From Palaemon carinicauda (lineage: Eukaryota; Arthropoda; Malacostraca; Decapoda; Palaemonidae), in assembly GCF_036898095.1 (NCBI RefSeq), contig NC_090763.1:63335846-63399845 (forward strand): a stretch of DNA of 64,000 nucleotides, written 5' to 3'. Of this stretch, positions 55,800 through 64,000 are shown in pieces (positions within the stretch are counted from its first letter, which is position 1; every line of letters starts with the position of its first letter). The translations under genes were made by a program, and so were the position numbers. The notes below the pieces were generated by a model. That model was given only the letters and a program-made list of their open reading frames with translations, was not told the origin of the DNA and searched no databases.

Positions 55800-55886
55800 G
55801 GTACAGTTGGCTTCATTAATTCCTGTACACTTCATGGGAAGCTAAAGAGACGTCAGTGTACCGGAATTAATGAAGCCAACTGTACC
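55800..55886. mobile_element. Small inverted-repeat element, 87 bp, right duplicate
   Basis: GGTACAGTTGGCTTCATTAA pairs with the inverted right end TTAATGAAGCCAACTGTACC; shared with the left duplicate. Confidence 0.75.
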
Positions 55887-56369
55887 GGCTATATACACCG
55901 ATATATTAGATTAGAAAAAAAAAGTTCTAAACCTGACTTCTACTAAAGCGATTCAATCTCTATTTCTATGTATCTACCATTCTATTTTGTATCTAGCTTT
56001 ATGTCAAATTGTCAATTATTCTCTATCCAAATATTCAGTCATAAAATTGAAATATCTTAGGAAGCACTTAATTACATTTCCTGGGAACTACAGTAATCAG
56101 TCAAGTGGGTCTTTGACCAGTTCTCAAACTAACATTGTCATGAAATCGTACCTTACTATTCTGAAAATGATCATGGCGTTTACTTTGATACGATCTATGA
56201 TTTCTAATTGCTATTTTATTAAGTCACAGGAAGGGAAATTTTAAGTATTGAACGAGATGTACGAAATAATTGGTTTCACTTCAGTAACTTGTTTCACACC
56301 TTAATACAGATCTTCTTGTAATTCTGAAGGTAGTATAAAAAGTATATACTGTAGTATTGGCTAATGTTA

Positions 56370-56535
56370 TTAATGGTTTTTTTAAAAGATTTTATCATTT
56401 TTTCATTACTTCTTATATCTTATTTATTACCTAGTTTCCTTTCCTCACTGGGCTATTTTTTCCTGTTGGAGCCTTTGGCCTTATAGCATCTTGCTTTTCC
56501 AACTAGAGTTGTAGCTTGGCTAGAAATAATTATAA
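56370..56535 (+). mobile_element. TAA-tailed interspersed element, right duplicate
   Basis: Partner of 36820-36985, without the extra tandem copy of the tail. Confidence 0.75.
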
Positions 56536-56581
56536 TGATGATGATGATAATAAATAAAAAAAAAGTAGCTGAAAAGAAGCC

Positions 56582-56584
<3 letters not shown>

Positions 56585-56660
<76 letters not shown>
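56585..56660. repeat. (CT)n microsatellite, right duplicate
   Basis: Partner of 37099-37129, expanded. Confidence 0.95.
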
Positions 56661-56663
<3 letters not shown>

Positions 56664-57271
56664 TCAATGCCACCAGGATAGTTAAGGTCACCTGCTGTTA
56701 CTGCCCAGACAAATTGCCATCCAAGCCACTAATGCAAGACGTGGCTTTAATAAAAAAAAAATTAAACACTTCATACACTTGTTCCTTTACACATTGGGTT
56801 GTCTAATAATTTTCCCCTAAACCTTCCGTTTCGTAACCTCTCATCTGTTACCGTAACTGCCTTCATGAAATTAAATAGCTCTTGAAATTTGCAGTTTTAT
56901 AATATCACTACTTTATAAATTGATGGAAGATGAATTCGAAACCGCATTCTCATTCAAATACATATTCTTAAATTGACCGCTAACAACTGCTATGAACTAA
57001 AGGATTTCAGCAAAAACCTGCCATACGTGAATGTAACGAAGGTTGACGATGTACGATCAATTAGGACTATTTTTTACCATTACTTTCTATTACTCTCAAT
57101 ATACTCTTTTCCTACTTGTTTAACTTTTAATTTCGATTATCATTCGTAGCGTTTAGAAAATATGAGCATTGGCAAACCTAATAATTCAACCATTCACATC
57201 CGTCTTTACAAGACAAATAAGTCTTTCATTCGCAGGTTTCACCAAGTCATTTGAAGCAACTGTCCTCCAGG

Positions 57272-57512
57272 CAGGGTTGCCAGATTATTTCGACTGGATT
57301 ATCGTACATGAGCCTTAAAATTGTCGTTTTTCAACCAAAATTATCGTACACAGTTTCAAAATAATAATTAGGGAGTTACATGATCGACTTATTTCAAAAT
57401 ATTTTAGTATAATTGTTTAATTAAACACATATGTATATACCTAAGGTATGTATCGTACTGGACCTAAAATAATCGTACATGTACGATAATTATCGTACGA
57501 ATGGCACCCCTG
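57272..57512. mobile_element. hAT-like MITE, 241 bp, 8-bp target duplication, right duplicate only
   Basis: Ends CAGGGTTGCCAGATT and GGCACCCCTG, flanked by CCTCCAGG at 57264-57271 and 57513-57520. The left duplicate has the empty site CCTCCATGCCCTT near 37748. AT-rich interior with several TATCGTAC motifs, no transposase. Confidence 0.92.
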
Positions 57513-57934
57513 CCTCCAGGCCCTTACCCAACCATACCCCACTAACGGTGCGCCCCCTTCCCCCCCCCCCCCCCACCTAGCAGGACAGCGCGCCGAACGT
57601 CATAGAATAAAGAAATTCACTCCATTCTAAATTCTACTTCTCAGAGCCAGCCCTGTCTCCCCTCCCCTTGAGCAATTCACATGTATATATTCCTTATATG
57701 GGTTTAAGAACGATGGCTGGAGGGTAAATACATCATTATTCTCCGTAAATATATCCTTTAAACTATTTGGGCAGTAGAACTATCTACTAAAAGAAAATTA
57801 CTTTTCAATGGACCCATAGCAGATCCAATTTAGAAAGATTGTACGCTCCTGAAGAACATTACCAGGCAATTAATAGGACAAGATATTAACGTCATTCACG
57901 AAGGAATTGAAGTTTTGACTTCTTTTCAGCGTTA

Positions 57935-58083
57935 TTCATTTTAATGTTGTTACTGTTCTTAAGATTTTATTTTTCCCCGATTCCTTTCCTCACTGGGCTA
58001 TTTTCCCTGTTGGGGCGCCCGGGCAAATAGCATTCTGCTTTTCCATCTAAAATTGTAGCTTAGCAAATAACGACAACAACAAC

Positions 58084-58118
<35 letters not shown>
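57935..58118 (+). mobile_element. TAA-tailed interspersed element, right duplicate
   Basis: Partner of 38195-38440 with a shorter tail. Confidence 0.75.
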
Positions 58119-58797
58119 GGGGGTAAAGCTAATGATTGGAACAGACAACGCCCCATTGTTCTTTAAAGGAGTTCGCATAACACATTTTGTTGGTCATATA
58201 GCGTACGTTTCTGTGCAGAGGAACATGATATTTATATTTTTTAAGTGTTGGGTACATGTATATTAAAATAAGTGCACGTTCACGTGAAAAATTGTCATTA
58301 CATATAAACAATCGACATGGGAATAGACATATAAACTGAAAAATTGAATAGGTTTACATAAATTATGCCTATAATGTGCAGGACAAAATTGCTAACAAGC
58401 TGTGTAAATAGCAATACCAAGTTTTAGGACTTAGCGAAGTTATCGAACATTATATACCATAACCAAAAAATACTTTTATATAAAATGTTTAGATTTAACT
58501 TTGATAATCTAACTATTCAAAAATTAGTTAAAACTAGTATCATCTTTAGCAGCAACACTTCCGTAGAAACGGCAGTTGGCCGATCGCTAACAGACATATT
58601 CAGCCCTTCGTCGTAAATGGGACTTAACAGGGACTTAACAGAGTTGGGACAAACCGGATTCCTATTAACTGTACGTTTTACATTTAACCTTTAAGGTATT
58701 CAAATATTTCAAGGACTTCTAGAACATTGAATTCGTTCGAGGTATGGTAAATTTCAATCTATGTGATATGGACTGATGTACCTTCGCAAAGTGCGGA

Positions 58798-59592
58798 AAC
58801 ATTGTAATCCAATGCCTAAAAAACAATGTAATCCAATGCCTAAAAAACACTAGTCCAGTGCCTAAAAATATTGTAATCCAATGCCTAAAAAACACTAGTC
58901 CAGTGCCTAAAAACATTGTAACCCAATGCCTAAAAACATTGTAATCCAATGCCTAAAAAACACAAGTCCAATGCCTAAAAACAATGTTACCCAATGCCTA
59001 AAAAACACTAGTCCAATGCCTAAAAATATTGTAATCCAATGCCTAAAAAAACTAGTCCAATGCCTAAAAACATTGTAATCCAATGCCTAAAAAACAATGT
59101 AATCCAATGCCTAAAAAACACTAGTCCAATGCCTAAAAACATTGTAATCCAATGACTAAAAAACACTAGTCCAATGCCTAGAAAATTTTAATCCAATGCC
59201 TAAAAAACACTAGTCCAATGCCTAAAAATATTGTAATCCAATGCCTAAAAAACACTAGTCCAGTGCCTAAATACATTGTAATCCAATGCCTAAAAACATT
59301 GTAATCCAATGCCTAAAAACATTGTAATCCAATGCCTAAAAACATTGTAATCCAATGCCTAAAAAACACAAGTCCAATGCCTAAAAACAAAGTTACCCAA
59401 TGCCTTAAAAAAACATTAGTCCAATGCCTAAAAACAATGTAATCCAATGCCTAAAAAAATTGTGATCCAATGCCTAAAAACAATGCAATCCAATGCCTAA
59501 AACACAATGTAATCCAATGCCTAAAAACAATGTAATCTCATGCCTAAAAAACTAGTCCAATGCATAAAAACAATGTAATCCAATACCTAACA
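58798..59592. repeat. CAATGCCTAAAAA minisatellite, right duplicate, about 0.8 kb
   Basis: Same monomers as 39065-40755 but about half as long, less regular and richer in CATTGTAAT variants. Confidence 0.95.
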
Positions 59593-60027
59593 CACATTAA
59601 CTCAAACCCCTATCTACGTACACTACAAGAACAGGTTTGGATAGTACAATTTAGATCATAGGCCACGAGGTCGTGTATAGTACATTTCGCAATTACAAAT
59701 GGTCCTTCCATCATATGTAATTTGCTCTTTTCCCATCCAAAATGGCTTATGGTGCACATTAATTTGGGTGGTTGGGGTTCCCAAAATTACCCCCTTCAAA
59801 GTACATTTACCTATTGGCTTCGTTTTACAGTTGCCTTTCGAGTCCTCGGGTAGAAAGCCTCTCTTTTAAAAAGCATTTGTTTAAAACCTTAAGGCTGGCA
59901 TTGTGAAAATCTACACACTTATTCGTTAAATAAACTGGTAATTATACTATACAAGGTAACGAATTTTATGTATCTGGAACGGGGATTTCTGTTAACAGTT
60001 GCAAACCAGTATTTGTCAAGATGGTAA

Positions 60028-60029
<2 letters not shown>

Positions 60030-60070
<41 letters not shown>
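60030..60070. repeat. Short (CA)n plus poly(A), right duplicate
   Basis: Partner of 41266-41324. Confidence 0.85.
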
Positions 60071-60072
<2 letters not shown>

Positions 60073-61319
60073 ACACTACTTGTAATGTCTTTATTCTGGG
60101 TACTTATATTGAGCCCAGTTACGAAAAATAGGACAACGGTATCAATCAATGTGGTACATAATTCAATTATTACTCAAATTTTGCTCAAAACATATCTATA
60201 TAAAGTTTCATTATATTCCTATACATTATTACATTAACGTCACGTACCCTATTACAGTATGGCATTTTTTAAAGCCACTATTTACAAGTTTTATTATGTA
60301 ATCCCACCCAGAAAAAAAATACGAATTAAATAGATCAATAGCCATGGTGATTTTACAAGGAATAAAGTATAAGAATGCTCTAATATATAAGCAATTGGCT
60401 TTGACGACAGGACGAAAAATATGAATTTTAACAACCTGACTACAGAACGGGTGATTGATGCAACAAGCGGGTCACATTTTGGAATATCAGCCTTAAAATA
60501 CTATAAGCTTAACCCATTTTGACTCATTATAGTTGTGTGAACCAAAGTGAAAAAAAATAGATGGAAAACGTCAATCTTTTTATCGATTTTTTCAACGAAA
60601 GGTTGTACATTACATATATAGACATCAAAATAGTTAAAATTTCACTAGCAATAACCTTATACTTTTCCATAAGGACAACAAATCAAAACGATTCATCGGT
60701 CTCATAAGCACACGAGTTTGCCTTACCTTGTACCACCTGACTCCCAGCACTCAGAAAAACGTGTTAGACCAATGACGCTGTAACAGGGAATGTTAGAAAT
60801 GTAAAAATTCACTTCCGAGCGAAACTCTTCTTCCATTTCACCCGTCTCCGTGAATTGGTGTATGGAGTTTTCATAACGATATTTTTGTATGCTCAACTAC
60901 ATATTTCCCCCCTTCTTATGTAAAAAAAACAAAAAGTAAATGTCAAACAAAATCATTGATCATAAGATTTTACTTTTAGTAGTACGACTTGGCTATCGAA
61001 GGGGTAAAATAGGCCATAGGGAGCCGGCCATTGCTTGTTAACTTGGAACAGCGTTTTGAAAAAAAAAAAAAAATAGTTTCATAAGAATTTTATGACTTTA
61101 CTTTCACTACGACTAGGAATTAATAATGAGTGACTTAGTGACTTAAACATTCAACGTGAGTCTTGTCACCAGATAATAGAACTTTCCAAGACTTTTAATA
61201 TACGCAATTTCTTGGTCAATAAGTACATCGTGGGACAGTACTTCTGAATATTGTTATATTCGGTACCGAGCGAGTATTAAACGGGTAAAACAATATATCA
61301 CTATAATAGGAAGTAACAT

Positions 61320-61536
61320 CATCATCATCATCTACGTGAGCTTTAGCTTTTAAATCAATACTTCTCCCCAAGGCACTAGAAGAGTTGGAAGACTTAGGCC
61401 TACATGGCTGAGGACTTGAAGCGTGGTGTAGGAAATGATGTTGGAAGTAACATAATAGAATAAATCTAAGATGCTATTCCCATACGAGGACATCAATAAG
61501 AAGTTTTTTCTTATTTTGTCAATAATATGAACCTCC

Positions 61537-61582
<46 letters not shown>

Positions 61583-61880
61583 GCATGATATTGTAAAAGG
61601 AATATAGACAATAAAAATCTACACTGTTCATCGTAAAGGTTTTAAATCAATACTTCTCCATTCATCTCCTACGCCTATTGACGCAAAGGGCCTAGGTTAG
61701 ATTTCGCCAGTCGTCTCTATCTTGAGCTTTTAAATCAATACTTCTCCATTCACGCTCTCCAACTTCGCGCTTCATAATCCTCAGCCATGTAGGCCTGGGT
61801 CTTCCAACTCTTCTAGTGCCTTGTGGAACCCAGCTGAACGTTTGGTGAACTAATCTAGCGAAGTTTTTAAAAAACTTCTT
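61320..61880. repeat. Interspersed CCTATTGACGCAAAGG-family copies, right duplicate
   Basis: Two fragments (about 61330-61450 and 61660-61880) separated by a poly(A) tract near 61540-61581. Confidence 0.7.
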
Positions 61881-62034
61881 TGGTGCTGAACTATTTGTTA
61901 CAAATGATGGAACAACAAACTATAAACAACTTTACGTCAAAATTATACGAAATGTTATAAAAAAAGAGTAACTTGATATGAACACAAATAGTATAAAGAC
62001 CTGTATTTAATAAGGACCACACTAAAGTCACCAT

Positions 62035-62264
62035 ATATACTCTTGCTTGAGGGTACACTCGAACACACTATTCTATCTTATTTCTCTTCCTCTTGTTTTA
62101 TTAAAGTTTGTATAGTTTATAGAGGAAATGTTTATTCTAATATTGTTACTATTCTTAAAATATTTATTTTTTTGTTTCTTTACCTCACTGGGCTATTTTC
62201 CCTGTTGGAGCTTCTGGGGTTATGGTATCCTGCTTTTCCAACTAGGGTTTTAGCTTAGCAAGAA

Positions 62265-62325
<61 letters not shown>
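62035..62325 (+). mobile_element. TAA-tailed interspersed element, right duplicate
   Basis: Partner of 43495-43782; (TAA)n tail at about 62266-62325. Confidence 0.8.
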
Positions 62326-62482
62326 ATAGTGAACGTCTTTTAGTTATTACTATCACTCAAAGAACTGTGAAATTAGCATTGTTTCTGATAATTTTGGCAG
62401 ATAAAACACATTTCTAAAAAGATTTTCCTTTTTAATTCGTACAAAAACTATAAATACAACAGAGATACAATAATAATTAAAT

Positions 62483-62488
62483 TTTATT
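62483..62488 (-). terminator. Poly(A) signal of astacin copy 2
   Basis: AATAAA on the minus strand about 96 nt past the stop, matching the copy 1 site. Confidence 0.6.
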
Positions 62489-62583
62489 CCTGAGTAATGA
62501 TGACATCGAAACTAGATAACAAAAGAAAGTTATAAAAGTAAACAAATAAAAATAAGTTTCCTTCCTACTAATGGTGCGTTGGC

Positions 62584-62702
62584 TTAACACATCCCACACG
62601 ATTTCTTGCAGCCGATTCGCATGTAAGCAGCGTTCCTCGAGCACTCTCCTTTCCTGGCCCAGTCTTCGCAGTATTGGTTGGAGTCGAAACAGGTTTTGGC
62701 AC
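62584..62702 (-). CDS. Terminal exon of astacin copy 2: ShKT3 and stop
   Basis: Acceptor CCTTTTAAG/GTGCC, 119 nt, TAA straight after the last cysteine. Same protein as copy 1. The differences seen (Phe, Asp and Ser codons, and the split Ser codon) are all silent. Confidence 0.88.
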
Positions 62703-63997
62703 CTTAAAAGGAACACCAAATGATCTTATTATTTCGTCTGGCATGTACAATACTGTTTTTGTGAGTTTTGGTGGGTCCTTAAACATACTGTATACCTGAT
62801 GTGAACGTTACGTGGCAGAAAAGAAGGCTTTATACGTTTAGTGTAACGCTGATATCGATATTGAAATACTGAAGATATAAGTAACTTTTCAATGAGTATT
62901 GTTTTAAGGATGATAAAAATGCTCGTTGAATGTATATTCTTTGAAACCTACAATACATGAAAAGGGTGATAACACGCACTAACTTATATTATTTCGTTAA
63001 ACATCACAGTGAAGCTATAAATGCTGCTACTGCGGCTTATCTGAAGGAAAAATAACTTTCCCTATACTTTTGCGCATACATAGAAAATGGGAATTCAATC
63101 CCATTTTCTATGGCTTACATAGAAAATGGGAATTGCACTCCATTTTCTATGGATTAATTTCTATATGGCGTTGCTACAATTACTTAATTAATCACTTAAT
63201 TCATTTGGCCTTTACTATGCAAGAGATACATGCTGCGCTAAGAGCGTTCCCTTTAAGGGCGAGCATTTTGACGTTACTTTAATTGGCATTTTCTCTGGAT
63301 AAATATATTGTTTCTTGTAAATCACAATATAAAATGCAGATCATATACTGTACTTTTAAATCACAGTATAAATTGTAGATCGCATACCACTGTAGATAAG
63401 CCAAAGTAGCACCCGGGTATATACTGTACACGAAAATGTCATTAATTGTCTAGATTGTCTACAGAAAATACCCCTCTACTTACTTGCACATAGGTTGCAA
63501 GACTGTTGGCAGTATTTTTTCATATAGGCTGGATTCTTGTTACATTCTCCCTGGGTAGTCCAACTTGCACAGTATTTCCCAATGTCTGTACAAGAGCCTC
63601 CAGCTGCAAAGAAATATTTAGTTTAGTTTAGGTTCAACTAGTAAGTCTTGAGTAATTCCGTTTTCTATTGTCTTGAGTAATTTCGTTTTCTTAAATATTA
63701 AGTGGCCAACTGGCATAAATTTCAGCATGGCCTCGTAAAGGTTTCACGATAAGACTATAATACTTTTAAGCTACAATACATTATTGCGATAACAGTACCC
63801 ACGAACTCACCGCATTTATTGCAAGATTTTTTGCAGTTGATGTTCATGTAGCCGGGATTACTTCCGCAGTAGCCCAACGAAGCCCAGGAGGAGCAAAAGT
63901 TATGGTTGTCTGTACATCCTTCTGGGTTCGGTCCTGGACCAGGATTTGGTTTAACACCGGAACACTTGTACAGCAAGTTGAGACTCTGGATGTCTAA
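62584..63997 (-). CDS. Astacin-family metalloprotease with three ShKT domains, copy 2; runs off the right edge
   Basis: Three minus-strand exons: 63997-63811 (catalytic-domain end plus ShKT1), 63603-63484 (ShKT2) and 62702-62584 (ShKT3, TAA at 62584-62586). Splice sites, phases and exon lengths (187, 120, 119 nt) equal those of copy 1. Compared with copy 1 the protein changes are His to Asn in ShKT1 and Ala to Thr in ShKT2 (a two-base change in the SWATQG/SWTTQG codon). ShKT3 is identical in protein, with several silent differences. The window ends exactly at the AG acceptor of the first visible exon, so the Met-turn and zinc-motif exons are to the right and cannot be judged here. It appears intact as far as seen. 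Confidence 0.88.
63079..63151. repeat. Pair of short hairpins in the ShKT2-ShKT3 intron, copy 2
   Basis: CATAGAAAATGGGA..TCCCATTTTCTATG at 63079-63112 is a perfect 14-bp stem. A near copy follows at 63118-63151. Same place as in copy 1. Confidence 0.7.
63484..63603 (-). CDS. Exon of astacin copy 2: ShKT2
   Basis: A 120-nt phase 1-1 exon with the same splice signals as in copy 1. The ShKT domain is complete, with Thr replacing Ala after the conserved SW. Confidence 0.88.
63811..63997 (-). CDS. Exon of astacin copy 2: catalytic-domain end, linker and ShKT1
   Basis: Same boundaries and phases as the copy 1 exon. The CAG acceptor occupies the last three bases of the window (63998-64000). Encodes LDIQSLNLLYKC, the Pro/Gly linker and a ShKT domain with YMNINC. 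Confidence 0.88.
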
Positions 63998-64000
63998 CTG

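Larger units (their letters stand above)
49001..64000. repeat. Segmental tandem duplication, right copy
   Basis: Second copy of the segment starting near 30931. It carries insertions absent from the left copy (241-bp hAT-like MITE, 191-bp palindromic MITE, 56-bp hAT-like MITE, full-length TAA-tailed element). It lacks the left copy's TAA-tailed insertion at 35.55 kb, and its CAATGCC array is about half as long. Confidence 0.9.

Overview
This is a repeat-dominated eukaryotic nuclear window. The main cues are spliced genes with canonical GT/AG introns, abundant (TA)n, (GA)n and (TAA)n microsatellites, tRNA-derived SINEs, non-LTR and DIRS-type retroelement relics and many small TIR elements. Together with an astacin metalloprotease carrying ShKT domains, they suggest an arthropod, most likely a decapod crustacean. 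The species call is inference; no search was possible. There are no bacterial-type operons, no CRISPR array, and no tRNA or rRNA gene that I can support.

Layout. (1) 1-5.9 kb: broken DIRS-type retrotransposon on the + strand, with RT, RNase H and tyrosine-recombinase remnants all interrupted by stops and frameshifts. (2) 7.1-13.2 kb: a 6-kb satellite with a 28-bp monomer, a GC-rich subfamily, a very homogeneous stretch of about 19 units and an internal duplication of about 1 kb. (3) 13.2-16.2 kb: AT-rich DNA with a TAA-tailed interspersed element and a palindromic TA-target MITE. (4) 16.4-26.4 kb: an AT-rich block present five times in tandem, each copy carrying its own minisatellites and later insertions. 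(5) 26.4-30.9 kb: mostly unremarkable AT-rich DNA with a MITE and a dead LINE tail. (6) about 30.9-48.5 kb and 49.0-64.0 kb: two colinear copies of one segment of about 18 kb, separated by a 500-N gap. Each carries the 3' part of the same minus-strand gene.

The only well-supported genes are these two tandem paralogues, which encode secreted astacin-family (M12A) zinc metalloproteases with three C-terminal ShKT domains. Copy 1 shows the zinc-motif exon (cut by the gap), the Met-turn exon, an exon joining the end of the catalytic domain to ShKT1, and one exon each for ShKT2 and ShKT3 plus a poly(A) signal. Copy 2 shows only the last three exons and runs off the right edge. Only two residues differ in the shared exons (His/Asn in ShKT1, Ala/Thr in ShKT2), while the flanking DNA has been reworked by insertions, array-length changes and segment replacement.

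Because the two segments are paralogous, each acts as the empty site for insertions in the other. This gives exact target-site duplications for several small DNA transposons. The most unusual features are the nested tandem-repeat structures, the intronic array of TCAAGGTCA/CACGTG motifs, and the paralogue-resolved MITE insertions. I found no credible novel protein-coding system; the long repeat-derived reading frames are explained by repeat period.
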